Assembly: GCA_018136815.1 (NCBI GenBank) | Contig: CM030942.1 | Location: 559,797-623,796 of the forward strand | Origin: Isochrysis galbana | Lineage: Eukaryota > Haptophyta > Isochrysidales > Isochrysidaceae | Length of the DNA stretch: 64,000 bases | Reading direction: 5' to 3' | Shown: positions 29,589 through 41,228 of the stretch, piece by piece | How positions within the stretch are numbered: position 1 is the first letter of the stretch | Layout of the letters: every line of letters starts with the position of its first letter | The notes under the pieces: generated by a model | What the model saw: only the letters and a program-made list of their open reading frames with translations | What the model was told of the DNA's origin: nothing | Database searches by the model: none | Made by a program: the position numbers and the translations under genes

Positions 29589-31478
29589 TCACTCGGTAGT
29601 ACAACGAGAGTGTGTTCCAGAGACAGCGCCCCCCACATGTCTGCTCGAGATGAGTCCGCCACTGGCTCCGCCCAACCCAGGTAGGTTCCAACCCACAGTT
29701 CGCAAGGGAGTTACTGCACTAGCCACGGCATCCCGCACGGTCTCAGCCATCTCAACACCGCGATCGAGTATGGCCGCCAAGCCACTACGCTTCGGCTTCT
29801 TTGCTCGGAGGTGGAGTAGCGATGCTTCAGGGCGACGGGAACGCAGGTAGGCGTCAGCGGTGCTTAGGTCATCCACGAGCTTCAAGTTCTGTGCATGGAG
29901 AGCGAGCCAGGCTTCGCCGGTCGCCACCTTATCGATGTCCAGCTCAGGTCGGAAGGTGAGCACGTGCGACTTAAATGCGGCATGTACAGCATCGATCTCC
30001 TCCTGCAAAACACAAGGGCGAGCACAGTGCCCTAAGCGTCAAGACCAGATGTGTCCCATAAGCCTCGTTGGGCCAAGCCGGCCGCAAGAAAATGTTGCCA
30101 GGCGACGCACCTGAAACTTCGCAAGGCCTTCCTCCGTGTTTGGCTGGAAAATATTGATCGTTCGTTTGAATCTGTAAGGCGAGGACGCAGCAAAGTGCTG
30201 AGAGAGAAGGCTGACTCCCAAATAGTAGTAGGATGCTTCACCAAGTCATTTCGAGCTTTGGAAGTCCGGGAGTGGGCTCCACAGTGTGTGCACGGGAGAA
30301 GTCTGGCATGTGAATGAGCGCGCCAAGCGATTCTCGCGGGAGATCTCGACTCACCGTCCCGAGGTTTTCTGCACGTACTCCACGCCACCTCGATCGAGAA
30401 CTCGCGATAGATTGGGGGCGCCCGCAACAACGCCAACTGAGCCGATGTACGCAAATGGCGAGGCTAGCACGCGATCCGCGACGCAGGCCATCATGTAACC
30501 TCCACTGGCGGCAACGAGGTCAATGCACGCCGTTGTCTTGACGCCTGCAGCCCGCAGCCTGGCGATTTGCGCCGCAGCAAGGCCATACTCTGCCACTGGG
30601 CCACCTGGCGAGGTGATTCGCAAGACAACTTCATCATAAGGCGAGGCCACCGTCAAGAGGTACGTAACCTGGGCGCGTAACGTATCGAGCATTAACCGCA
30701 TCGGTGGAGCTGGTTGCCTTGCTCCTGAAGGTGGTGCAACCGGTCGTACGTCAAAGTCGACGACGAAGACGCGAGGGTTGAGCCGCTGCCTGATCCGACG
30801 GGGGGAGACGCCCGCAGCAAGTTCAGCCTCGACTTCCTTGGCCATTTCTCCTAGCCGGCGAGCCTTGGCCTGCGTGAGATCCTGCTGCATTTTCTCTTCG
30901 CTCGCGCTCAGTTGCCTTTCGAGCTGGGCTCCTACGCTTGCTGGCCGAGGCGCTTCGGCCGCGAAGAGCTCTGTTAGCTCGAGCTCCACGCCCTGATCCT
31001 TGGGCAACGACAATGTGACCGACTGTGGAACATGGCTGCCAACCATGAGGTCGCGCCCCTCCTCCCCATCACCTCCTGCATTGGACGCCATCCGTCTCCT
31101 CGCACTCGAGGCCACCCCAAGCCCACCGAGTAGTAGCGCAGCACCCGTAATGTCGGGCAGCAACGGGAGCAGGAGCTCGCGGTGATGAGCCATCAGGACA
31201 CATGCGCCCGCAAGTGCTGACGCGCCGCCTGCTCGCAGCTGCCACGAAGACTCCTCCTTTGGGGGCAGTAGCTCTCTCAGGCGGCACGGCACAACAGGTG
31301 GACCTTCGTCCCGTACTTCGGCCGGCTCAATGATCGCGCCGCCCACCCGCACCGCCCCCGCGATGGGCGACTCAGCAGAGGCGGCGGAAGTCGGATGAGC
31401 GCTGCTGCACATCGTCCGTAGCACAGGCTGACCGAGCCGCGCAGGGGGACGGCGGATGAGCCGCGCAAGAACGGGCAT
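29589..31478 (-). CDS. SohB-like S49 family serine protease
   Basis: Exons 31478-30355, 30171-30111 and 30002-29589 on the minus strand; GT-AG, phases agree, 532 residues. The N-terminal 120 residues are Arg/Pro/Ala-rich with a hydrophobic stretch (LLLPLLPDITGAALLLGGLGVA), compatible with an organelle leader and membrane anchor. The protease core follows E. coli SohB closely: VFVVDFD, VVLRITSPGGPVAEYGLAAAQIARLRAAG, IDLVAASGGYMMACVADRVLASPFAYIGSVGVVA with the catalytic Ser (about residue 325). FKRTINIFQPNTEEG supplies the catalytic Lys (about 377), and FRPELDIDKVATGEAWLALHAQNLKLVDDL follows. It likely acts in plastid or mitochondrial membrane protein turnover. A GTGAGT just upstream of the ATG may mark an extra 5' exon. 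29116-29588 holds no supported gene. Confidence 0.88.
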
Positions 31479-31739
31479 TGGACTCGTAAGCGGAGGGACA
31501 GAGGTACTCACCTCGGGCCCTGTTGAGAATGCGCAGAGGGAGAGAGAGGGCAGGGAGTAAGAGGATTGTGGAGGCGCCGAGGCTAGGCCACCGACGACCG
31601 CGGCGCGCTCCAGCGGGGGACCTCTCCTCTTGCTTGCTCATAATCCCGTTCTGTTTGGCCCAGCCTATATTGGGCCCAGTGACTGTGAGAAGAGCGGTGT
31701 AGATCAGAGTAACCATTGGAGGCTAGCTAGCGAAACGAG

Positions 31740-31845
31740 TCGGTGACGAGTGACGATACCACGTTGCCACACCGTACTCCGGAGCCGGAGGAGTAGAACC
31801 ACTCCTACAAAACAACTCAGGCTAGACACTCCCCCACAGCGATAT
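31740..31845 (-). repeat. Probable 3' LTR start and polypurine tract of the copia element
   Basis: After the copia stop codon the minus strand shows the near-perfect palindrome GCGATATCGAATATCGC, then TGTGGGGGAG (a polypurine-tract candidate) followed by TGTCTAGCCTGAG, a plausible LTR beginning with TG. I could not find the other LTR, so the right limit is a guess. Confidence 0.4.
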
Positions 31846-31864
31846 TCGATATCGCTGCACAAAC

Positions 31865-34250
31865 TCAAACTTTTTCATTGAGAAGGGAAGAACGGTGACG
31901 GAGGAAGGTGTTCTTGTCAAGGCATTTAGTAAAAATGTCGGCGGTCATCATCGAAGTAGATATCCAGTGTGGGACAGAGATGTGATGGAGAAATTGTTCT
32001 CGAGCATATAGCAGCCAGCGAACATAGTGGCGAGTACGAGCCGTTACTCCGGGGTTCTTGATCGAGTCACGAGTCGCTGAGTTGTCAGTGAAGATGCGGA
32101 TTGGAAGTTGCTGGGGGTTGTCAAGAAATTCAAACAGATGGAGAGTAAATTGAAGGTTCCGAGCGGCTAGCGCATATACAGCGGTTTCAGCTTCAGCAGA
32201 TGATTGGGCGACTAGCTTGAGTTTCTTGGATTGGTATGAAATCGATGCTCCCCCATACTTGATGGTGTAGCCGGCAAAGGGTTTGGCTAAAGAGCCCCAA
32301 GATGAGTCAGCATATACTTCCAGAGTCCCTTTTGATCCTTCGTAGGTGAGTCCAAGGTTTTTGGTATGATGAAGATAGCTGACAACACTGAGGGCGGCGT
32401 CATAATTTTGGGGAGACGGGTCCTGCATAAACTGGCAAAGGAAAGAGACATGAAACGAGATGTCTGGGCGAGTGATGGTTACCCATAACAGCGAACCCAT
32501 AAGTTGCAGGTAGGACTTAGATCGCATACGAGACCTGTCGACGTCTGAGTTAGCTCCCGATAGCTTGTGAAATTCTTCAATTCGCGACTGACATATGGGA
32601 GTGGTGAATGATTTGCTTGTGCGTTCGCTTAGGAAATTGGTAGCTACCTCTTCAATGTATTTGGTTTGGCATAGAGTTATCTCACGGACCGACCGATGAC
32701 GGGTGATTTCAAAGCCAAGGAATCGAGAAGGCTCACCAATGATGCTTACATTAAACCTTTTGGAGTATTGACAGATAAATTCGTCGACTAATCCTCGGCG
32801 CCCCTTGGGAAATCTGACCAGCATGTTGTCAACATACAAGGCTAAGTAGATAGTGGAGCCATCTTCGTTCTGACGCTTGAAGAAATTAGGTTCAACAACA
32901 GATTGTTGGAAGCCAATTTTGGTGAGAGTAGCCGTATTGGTGATCATGTATTGGTAGCCAGCTTGTTTCGTGCCCTCAAGCGGCGCAAGTAACAAGCATG
33001 CAGCATAATTCGGGTCCTCAAATCCGGTTGGTTGGACTATGTAGAGCGGGTTTCCATCCATATCAGCTGACGAGAACGCCTTCACGGTGTCTATTTCCAA
33101 AAGATCGTCATCTGCTTCATTGGTGAGAGCTAAGAAGATCCTAGAACTCTCATGTCGCAGTGTCCCGCAGAAGGTTTCGGTGAAGTCGACCCCTGGCACC
33201 TGGCTGTAGCCACATGCAACCCATCTGGCCTTGAAGCGCTCAACAGAGCCGTCCGGGTTGTACTTGACCTTGTACACCCACTTACCTTTCATTGGTTTGC
33301 GTCCAGCAGGGATCTCTTCTGCCTTGACCAGTTTCCAGGCCCTGTTGGTCTCATACTTCCCGGTGACATCCTCCTGCATCGCCTCACGCCATTTCTCTGC
33401 ATAAACTGGGTCGCTGACGGCCTCCTTGAACGACCGGGGCTCTGGGATGGGTCCAGTAGGAGTTGCTGCCATGAGTGCCTGTGCAATTTTTGGAGACACA
33501 GACATGGATGACTCCCCCACGACCGAAGCGGTCGCAGATGACGAGGTGGCAGCAGCGAGAGGGTCGGTGCCGGCGGGGGTGACGGCCGAGGATGGCAGGA
33601 GCGGCGGCGGGGCTCGTTCGAGTGCGGAGAGTCGGCGTGATGGGGTGGGGAGGGAGGCACCATCGGTGGCGCGACGGACGAGGGGGGGGGCATTGCGGGC
33701 GAAGAACGGCGGGAGACCTCAGCGAAGGACGTGAAAGAAGATTCCTGAAAGCATACGTCAACGGCAGTGGTTATTCTACGAAGCGAGGGTATATATACGA
33801 AGAAACCACGACGACGAGCGTCCCAGCCGAGATGTACTGCGGGGAAGCGCCGAGGAGCAAGCTTGGGAACAGGGTCTGCAACATGTACGAAGCAATCGCA
33901 AAGCATTACGCGAAAACGAGTCAGCGGAGTGGGAGGGCGTCGGGGGTCTGCTCTGCCCCACGGAACTTCGGGCGGAGAGAATGCATAGGATGGGAGAGAA
34001 TTCGAGATAGCAACCGCCTGTGACATGAGAAAAGGCCACAAGGTGGTGAAGAAAACATCGTGACCCGCATGCGCCAACATGACGCGCATGCTGCGGAGCA
34101 ATACCCCCCAGCCTCTCTCCGCGATTCCATTGGTCTGTGGGGAGTCTGCAATAGAAAAGGACCTTTTGGAGCAGTAGGCTAGCGGATTGGACACTTAGAT
34201 GACAAAACCAAGCTTGGTGGTCACTGAAGGTCTCAAAGAGGGCAGTCAAA
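31865..34250 (-). mobile_element. Ty1/copia retrotransposon polyprotein, 5'-truncated and frameshifted
   Basis: Integrase C-terminal part in frame 1 (34194-33289): ADSPQTNGIAERGWG holds the catalytic Glu, followed by a Pro/Ser-rich linker. The frame then shifts to 33520-31865 (551 codons). That frame holds the copia RT (KARWVACGYSQVPGVDFTETF, IDTVKAFSSADMDGNPLYIVQPTGF, LALYVDNMLVRF, FLGFEI) and RNase H (GTLEVYADSSWGS, QSSAEAETAVYALA, IFTDNSATRDSI, ADIFTKCLDKNTF). The RT box is YVDN instead of YVDD, so the second catalytic Asp is lost. Gag, protease and the first integrase motifs are missing. It lies just upstream of the SohB-like gene. Confidence 0.92.
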
Positions 34251-34826
34251 GCAACATTTCATCTCCTGGGGACCATGGGTAGAAGAGCTCCCCATTGGGT
34301 GGTATCAGCCGTTTCTCCCGTTTCTAGGACAAGCAGCAATTCCGACCAGGTGACCCGTAAACGCGTCACAAAACTTGGTGTTGCTGAGGGAATGGTGCCT
34401 AGGCACACCTGGAACATTTAATGAGGACATGCATGTGGTAACTCAATAGCCAAGGTTTGGGACAAAATAACATGCTATGCTCATGCTCTCACCTAGCAAA
34501 GTCCGTCCTAGTTTCTAGGACTGGTCCTAGAAAGCTGGGTACCTTTATCCGTAGAGTAGTGTAATAGTACTTGGTCTTTACATATTACATACAGGTTGCT
34601 CAAATAATCTTTGTCGCGTTCGTTTTTTTTATAGGGGCCTTCTAATTTCGGGGTGGTCGGGGGAGGGGGGTCAGTGGGTTTCGGCCTGTTCGCCCAAGAG
34701 GCGTGTAGCACAAACATGCAAAGTACAATGTATTGGGTATTCGCAGTGTGGCTAGGCTATGTGCGACTGGAAGTGGAAGTGGTATAAATGCCTTAAAGGA
34801 ATCTTAATGCTTAATGCCTTAAAGGC
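34251..34826. other. Intergenic, no gene seen
   Basis: Possibly more degraded copia sequence next to 34250, then AT-richer DNA. The word ATGCCTTAAAGG is repeated near 34788 and 34815. Nothing else is supported. Confidence 0.3.
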
Positions 34827-35160
34827 CTACATGAGGGAGTCGGCGAGCGGTCTGACGGCGTTCTTAGCGCCCGCCGCCGTGAGGTACGAGAGGTGGCGGT
34901 CCGTAGCGGAGTCGATGAGCCATTGGCCGTAGGTTGATCGGTTGATCGGGAGCCGATATTTGCGCGTGCCGCGTGCCGTTTCGTAGAGGGGGGCAAATTT
35001 CGCCGCCTCATAGCCACCTCTGCCGAGGGCTTCGAGCTCGTCGAGCCTCTGCTTAGAAAACTCGGTGATGGACTCGAGTTGCGTGAGGGTGGCCTCGGCG
35101 CTCGCGAGGGCGTCCTCGGCGGCCGCCGCAGGAACTATCGCTCTTGCCGAATGCGCTGAA
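34827..35160 (-). CDS. Unknown ORF fragment, probably from a mobile element
   Basis: A minus-strand frame of about 110 codons: a helical part (ATLTQLESITEFSKQRLDELEALGRGGYEAAKFAPLYETARG) followed by YRLPINRSTYGQWLIDSATDRHLSYL. It looks like real protein, but has no start that I trust and no family I recognise. It abuts a LINE piece on the other strand. Confidence 0.3.
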
Positions 35161-35289
35161 CGGCAAGTTAGTGGCCGCGAAGGTCTCTGTGAGAAGACAG
35201 CGCCCAAGATGCGTGAGATGCTGCTGGATTGCTGGATTAGTGGTTCCATTCGCCGCGAGTGCAGTAAGAACATTATGAAGTTTTTTTTA

Positions 35290-35720
35290 ACCCTTCGTTT
35301 CGGTGGAACGATTTGTTGTTCGACGAGGAGCACGAGGTGGGTCCGTTCGTGTGGTGCGTGCGCGTGCTCGATGGGGCGCGGGAGGGAAGATTTTCGTGAA
35401 GCTGGACATCAAACATCAGCAGGCGTCTCCACAACTCACAACTTGACCGCTAAATTCAGACTCACAATGGGCGCGATATTCCCCGCCGAGGGTCCGCCCT
35501 TTTTTGCTTCTTTGAAGCACCTCAACCTCAACGAACTCAATAAACGCCGACTGGAGGGGTGTATCACGGTGGACGAGACCACACAAGCTATCCGGAGCAT
35601 ATGTCCCGGCAAAAGCGCGGGCCCAGATGGGATACCGGCGGAAGTATACAAGGCACACGAAAAGATAGACGTGCCAATTCTAACGGATCAGTTTACGCAC
35701 AGTTGGCAGGCCTTTTGCAT
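35290..35720 (+). mobile_element. LINE fragment, start of the reverse transcriptase domain
   Basis: LNLNELNKRRLEGCITVDETTQAIRSICPGKSAGPDGIPAEVYKAH is the conserved N-terminal RT motif of LINEs (K-SAGPDG-P-E-YK). The match ends near 35718. Just upstream, 35290-35398 reads FRWNDLLFDEEHEVGPFVWCVRVLDG in another frame, perhaps from the same element. Confidence 0.8.
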
Positions 35721-35894
35721 TGACATTGGACCGAGCATAGCTTTAGCCACTCGCCTTCATCCGCGCGCCAGCAGATTTGTGGCGCCAATGAAAGTGGCCT
35801 TACAACTGCACCCGCACAGGGTTGGTTTTGCCAAGGTGGATGATGGCGTTGCTGCCTGTCTATTCTTGCATTTGCGCTACAGCACCCGACATTT

Positions 35895-38463
35895 CTATCC
35901 TTGCAGCGGACCCATTCCCCTCACCGCTTTGCCTATGTACACGGCCATGCCACCCATCGCCCTTGCACTAAAAGATGCAGCCCCCAATATGCGTTCTCGC
36001 GCTCGGATAGCAGCTTCAACAAGGATCTTCCAACACGCCAGCGCAGCGCTAGCAAAGCCCAATGCATGCCCTGCCACGCTTGCTGCCACAGCCTTGAGCA
36101 GCCGTTGCGCAGACCTGGCGACTTTGGTGAGGCCGCGGTGGTCTTGCGTGCTCGCGCTCGTCCTACTCCTTCGCGTAGGGTCTACATGGAGTAGCAAGCC
36201 GATGACTTCAAACGCAAGGCTGCCCAAACGTGCAGTCTTGCTGGACAGCTGGTTCGGCCATGAGGATCTCACGGGCAGCGTTTTGGCGTAGGGCGATTCA
36301 ATCTGCTCGTTTGAGCCGCGCCAACAAGATGGTCTCCAGGTCGAACACTTGGGCGGAGAGGGACTCGGAAGCGCCACCTCCTCGTGTGCCCACCTTGACC
36401 GCAACATTGGCATCGACAAGTCGTTGTTTACCTTGGCAGCCCTCTTGCCCGACAAACTCTCGGAAGCGGAGCGATTGGGGTGGTGCCAAGGCATGGTCCA
36501 TCTCGGCAAGGACACGGAGTGAGATGCGGAGTGCCCACTCTTTCCTCCTCTGGATGCGTAGTTTGTTGTCGGGGAAATCTTTGCCTCATCGCCCATGTGC
36601 CCATCGGCGTCAGCATCTCGAGTGTAGGCAGGGATGGCCATCTCCTCCGCAGCCTCCTGAATGGTAACCTTCTCGAGGTACGAGACAAAGTCAAGCGCTC
36701 CATTATACAATGACGCGATGGCGTCGCCAAATCCAGTACTCAACATGTCCGGGATCGAGACCGCATCTACAGGTGGGAACCAGGCAAACGCCAACCATGA
36801 GAAAAGGCGCATGATATCTTGCGACATCCTCTTGGAAGAGGGCGTCCGAGGCCGAGTTGTGCAAGGAGGCCGGGGCTGGGGCACACCTTCAGGCGGAGGC
36901 TGTGGCAGAGACGCACTCCGGCATCCTTGCGATGGTGGAATGACAGCACCACCGATGTAAACTCCCCACTCCCTTAGTGCCGGGTAGACAACCTGAGCAG
37001 GGTGTTGGCGAAAGGAGCATGGAGGAGAAGTACGTGGCGACGGCCCTCATGTGCACACCGGCACGAACCCAATACGTGCACATAGTAAAAGCATGGGCTC
37101 GGTCGGGGCCCGCACACCTTCGTGAGAAGCCACGTCTTTGCGCGATCCGTCCCAGCGCGGAGTAACCCCGTGCGAGGAGAAAACCAGTCGGTGCTTTCAA
37201 TATTCTCGCCCCAAGGAAATGCGTGAATGACTCGGTCAAGCTCAGATAGGGGAACCTGTAGCCAATGCAGCCGGTGATGCGTGGGATAGTCATGCTCGCA
37301 AAAGCGCTCTACATGAAGCATTGCTGTAGCAATCCTTGCCGTGGCGCTTGCTGGGTCACACCTTGCCAGCAGCAATGGAGTGAAGAAGAGCCCTAGCCTT
37401 CTTGCGCACTGGTCGTAGCACAAGATAAAGTTTGTCGAATGGGTTATTGAGAGGCGAACGCCATGAATCAGCAAGATTGAGCACAACCATCGATAGGCCG
37501 CGCTCGGGACACGGCTCGTATCTGCGGCATAAGCGGGTGCAAGATCGTGTAAGGCTGGCATGGACAGAGCATCGAAAGAAAAAGGAGCTAGTTCCACCCA
37601 TGGTGACACCGCGGGTCACACCATTGCCTACCCCTTTCACTCAGCGAGCACCTGCATCCTTCGCCTTTGCTGTCCCTACTACAGTGATCCTCCCCTGCCG
37701 TCGCCAACTTAGCTCGAATCAACTCCCTTGCCAGCCACGAGCCCTGGGCCGCTTGACAGAGCACCGTCTCTGCCTGCCAAGAGTCTGCGCAAATGACTGC
37801 AGTCCAAACCCGGAACTCTTCATGCTGGCGCGACCAGAGGGCTCGCGACCAGGTCATCCCCCGCATACAGATTTCAAACACCAGATACGTGGCGCGCGCC
37901 GTCGCCGTGCCGATGAGCAACAAGGCTGCGATGAGAAGCAGATAGTACTGCCCATTCGAGATAGAGCGCTCCTGCCGCGCATGGCGAACAGCGGCCTTGC
38001 GCGTGGTCGTTATCTTGCCGGGCAAGTCCTGCGCGGCGATCATGGCGGCGAGCTGTGGCGCACGTGTAAACTGCTGGACCCTCTCAACGGACTGCCGCAG
38101 CCGTGGCCCGGTGGCCGGGCGCTTTATCCTGCTGTTCCGGGGCTGCGCGCCGGCGGGTACCGTGCGGCTGCGCTCGGCCAAAACAGGTGTGGGCACGTGG
38201 TAAGGATCGGACTTTTGCGGTGGAGTCCGCGGCGCGTTGCGCGTGGACCTAGGCCCGACAGGCCCCTCGCTGTCCCTCTGCTCCTCGCGTGAAGTGACTG
38301 GCTCGAGCGTAGATAGAGGAGAGAGAGGAGGGAAGGGGGTGAGAGGGTGCTCGTCGTGGGCTGGGAAGGCAGACGTGTAACCGATTGCTCCGGCGAAGTC
38401 CGCGTGCGTCGCCGGGACCGCCTGGGTCCATAGCTCACTCTCCGCCTCGTCTGAGTCGGCCAT
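35895..38463 (-). CDS. Unknown multi-exon membrane protein
   Basis: Starts MADSDEAESELWTQAVP at ATG 38463. Exon 1 (38463-37683) is polar, then has a membrane segment (YYLLLIAALLLIGTATARATYLVFEI). Exon 2 (37554-37118) and exon 3 (from 36992) join in phase with GT-AG sites and give CSILLIHGVRLSITHSTNFILCYDQC and VVYPALREWGVYIGGAVIPP. Further down, good coding stretches exist in different frames: LFSWLAFAWFPPVDAVSIPDMLSTGFGDAIASLYNGALDFVSYLEKV; KLRIQRRKEWALRISLRVLAEMDHALAPPQSLRFREFVGQEG; and SAQRLLKAVAASVAGHALGFASAALACWKILVEAAIRARERILGAASF ending at 35895. At least two more introns are therefore needed, and I could not place them. No known family recognised. Confidence 0.5.
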
Positions 38464-38790
38464 CTCTCTCTCCTTCTCTCTGCTCTCTCTGCTCTCTCTG
38501 CTCTCTCTTCTCTCTCTTCTCTCTTCTCTCTCCTCTCTTCTCTCTTTTCTCTCCTCTCTTCTCTCTTCTCTCTCCTCACTTCTCTCTTCTTCTCTCTTCT
38601 CTCTTCTCTCTTCTCTCTTCTCTCTTCTCTCTTCTCTCTTCTCTCTTCTCTCTTCTCTCTTCTCTCTTCTCTCTTCTCTCTTCTCTCTTCTCTCTTCTCT
38701 CTCTTCTTTCTCTCTCCCCCCTGCCCTCTTTCTCCTCTTCGTTCCTGTGCTTCTCTCTCTCTCCTCTTCTCTCACCTCTGTCCTCCGCTG
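38464..38790. repeat. TCTCTTC microsatellite
   Basis: About 300 bases of CTCTTCT/CTCT repeats directly before the start codon of the minus-strand membrane protein gene (GA-rich on its sense strand). The repeated EKREERREKREE frame here is an artefact. Confidence 0.9.
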
Positions 38791-39230
38791 CCACGACTCT
38801 CCTGATGATTAGAGGGACCCTCTCATACCCCAAAATAGATAAATGGTCCTTCGTTCCAACCTCTAAAGTAATAAAGTAATCTTGGGGGCCATCTTTCCTA
38901 CTCTCTACTCTCTACTCTAGAGTAAAGACTATTTCTATTTCGCGGCACGCGGCCTACTAGAGCCCCCTACTCTGTCTGCTACTAGCTAGGCTACTACTGT
39001 CCCCTCTGCCGCCAGCTGCCGCCAGACCCGGAAGCCGCTCCCCCTCATCACTGAACATCTCTGCGTCGAACCAAGGAATCTCCTCGTCCTCTCCGTCTCC
39101 GTCGTCAGCTCTCCCTCCCTCCTCCTCTACCAGCCCGGTGCCCGGTCACCCACAAGAGGGGTGCGGAGGGCGAAATCGGTAATGAGAAAATGGAGGCCTA
39201 AATAAGCTTTCTATAGGTTCTGGTATGAGA
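38791..39230. other. Intergenic, no gene seen
   Basis: AT- and CT-rich stretches with short tandem duplications (CTACTCTCTACTCTCTACTC). Nothing coding. Confidence 0.3.
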
Positions 39231-39520
39231 GCAACTATAAGTTTATACTTGGTTCACCCATGGCGGGGCACGAGTAGGGGTTGGCGGATATATCCGGATA
39301 TATCTCTTGGATATTTGGGCGGCTTTGGCGGGCGAAGATATCCGCGGATATTTCGTGGATATTTGGGTCAGAGTTCGCCGCTCCCAGTGGTTCGCCCCAA
39401 AAACAAAACCCCTTGCGCGACGCCCCCCCCGCCCGCCCGCCCCCCTCCACAATGTGCAGAGGTGATGCCCCCCCCCGCATGTGCCTTGCTTGTGCCTCAA
39501 ACCCGCCATGGATGGCCCAT
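39231..39520 (+). repeat. Hairpin-led element with GGATATTTGGG words
   Basis: Starts ACTATAAGTTTATACTTGGT then TCACCCATGGCGGGGCACG. It is followed by repeated GGATAT, GATATCC and GGATATTTGGGC words that also occur at 405-480. It then carries CCAAAAACAAAACCCCTTGCG, close to CGAAAACAAAACCCTCGC at 470-485. Confidence 0.5.
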
Positions 39521-39559
39521 GCCTGAGCAAAGGCGTGACGCGCCATGATGCACCACACA

Positions 39560-39935
39560 CCTTCCCGTCCTTCGCGCGCGCAGGTTCGAAGAGGAAGAGG
39601 ACGCGCGCGATAGCCGCTGACGATGAGCAGCGACTTGACCCTCCCCCTCCGCGCGACGACGACTCGAGCGACAAGGACCCGGTAGAGCTGAGGGACAAGG
39701 AGAAGGAGGCAGATAGAGGCAGAGGACGACGAGGAGCTCACGGGCACGTTTGAAGAAATCCACGAGACCTTGGACGGCCCCCGCGCCTCGAGCAGCCAGC
39801 CCATATCAAGTTCAAGGTGGGGCGATGAAGGTGGTCCACGAGATGATCGGCGAGGGCGTGATCACCACCATCGGCGACGGCACGCTGCACGGCAACAAGA
39901 AGGTGGAGGTGGAGTTTTCGGATTTTCGGTGAACG
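39560..39935 (+). pseudogene. Degraded ORF of unknown, probably mobile-element, origin
   Basis: Pieces in three frames look coding: a basic/acidic start (SKRKRTRAIAADDEQRLD), EDDEELTGTFEEIHETLDGPRASS, and VVHEMIGEGVITTIGDGTLHGNKKVEVEF ending at 39932. The acidic N-terminus is reminiscent of transposase ORFs, but no catalytic motif is present. Confidence 0.3.
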
Positions 39936-40389
39936 AGGGGAACGAGAACACGAAGATCAAGAAGTGGGTGGACAAACAAACTCATCCAGGAGCAGGTGTG
40001 TGTGCTGATGATATGCAAAGATGGGGTAACAGCTTATCAGCTCTCTAGGTTATAGAGCTATCACTAATATTAGCACTAATATCAGTCAGCTCTTATGAGA
40101 GTTGTCCCAACCAACAACAAAACTCCCCCGTGCGCGCGCGCGCACGCGTGTCTTGATTACGCTCTCCACACCCACACACTCCACACACAAACTCTCTCTC
40201 CTCTAGCTAGATTAAGATAATTTCCACTTCCAGCTATTATAGATGTAGATTGGTACTACCAGTTGGATGAACCATCGCATCTTAAGGATTAAGGATTGGG
40301 GATAGATGAACGAGGACGAGCGTAGCAGCCGAGCAGCAAGCAGCCGACCGACGGAGGCTACTACGTATGTATGTATGAAGTGAGGAGGG

Positions 40390-40432
40390 GAGCGACGCGC
40401 GCTCCATGACCCTATCTTTGTAAAGATTGTTG
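40390..40432 (-). repeat. Hairpin-led element start
   Basis: On the minus strand: ATCTTT-AC-AAAGAT (a perfect 6-bp stem, 40413-40426), then AGGGTCATGGAGCGCGCG. The body continues leftward without a clear end. Confidence 0.55.
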
Positions 40433-40870
40433 CGAGAGGAGCGAGAGAGGAGCAGTGAGGAGGAGCGCCGGCATGGTCCCCTCCTCATTGCCCTCAGACC
40501 CACAATGGGTCTGCCCAATTCGTCACTGCCACATACGACCCATACCCATACCCATACCCCGCCCGCCTCCCAATTCGCCAGTTCGCCCCCAGCATGCACT
40601 TGATGTCCGCCCCGCCCATCCTTGTAAACACTTGTGTGCATAATGCGACCACCTCAATACTCCTACGCATTGGTTGTCCATACACGATCTTCCGCTCGAT
40701 AACTACTATTTTGTCACAGACGTGTACGTAGTATGTACTACTAGTTGATAGTTGGTTCTATTTTGGGGTGCGCGCGTTCGCTCCGTCTCTTCTCCCCTGC
40801 CCCCCTCCGCGCCCTCCCTTCCCGTCGTCGGCCTCTCCGCCCGGTGGAAAACCGCTGCGCCCGCCGGTGG

Positions 40871-41228
40871 ATGCACCCGCTGGTGCGTGCCGGCCGCCCT
40901 GACCCACCTCGCACGCGCCGGCCCAACATGTACGCCCTTGCCGCTGTAGGTGCGCAATCTCTACCGGCGAATCATTACGGTCGGCCGCGACTACCCAGCC
41001 GGCCTCGACTACGTTCGCAAGCGCGCAAAGGCGGAGTTCGCGAAGCGGAGTGAAATCACGGATGAAATTGAGCTGAAACGCGCCGTCAATTATGGGAGGT
41101 ACATGGTCAAGGAGATGATCGGCGTCATCCAGCTTAAGAAGTACCGCTCCATCAAGAGCAGGTATCAAGAGCCTGAGCCACAGCAGGAGACATCACCGAA
41201 ACCTCCGCCCGGTAGACGGCAGAAGTAG
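40871..41228 (+). CDS. LYR-motif protein, ETFRF1/LYRM5-like
   Basis: A 12-base first exon (40871-40882, MHPL) joined to 40950-41228; 96 residues. The intron is GTGCGT...TGTAG. The second exon gives VRNLYRRIITVGRDYPAGLDYVRKRAKAEFAKRSE: the Leu-Tyr-Arg motif, then the conserved GRDYP of the LYRM5/ETFRF1 subfamily. Near the end, MVKEMIGVIQLKKYRSIKSRY matches the family's C-terminal helix. In animals this protein binds electron-transfer flavoprotein in mitochondria and, with acyl carrier protein, regulates it. The tiny first exon is needed because no ATG lies in frame in exon 2 before the LYR motif; MHPLVRNLY lines up with the usual short N-terminus. A plastid or mitochondrial location fits, without a classic presequence. 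Confidence 0.85.

Noticed and set aside
36301-36306. In-frame TGA after LLARLKRAD as a second selenocysteine codon
   Set aside because: No redox motif around it, and splice structure in this region is unresolved; an exon boundary or true stop is more likely.
38464-38775. Extension of the membrane-protein frame upstream as EKREERREKREE repeats
   Set aside because: It is encoded entirely by the TCTCTTC microsatellite; the ATG at 38463 is the sensible start.
38461-38790. CRISPR-like array from the regular TC repeats
   Set aside because: Simple microsatellite without unique spacers; the genome is eukaryotic.
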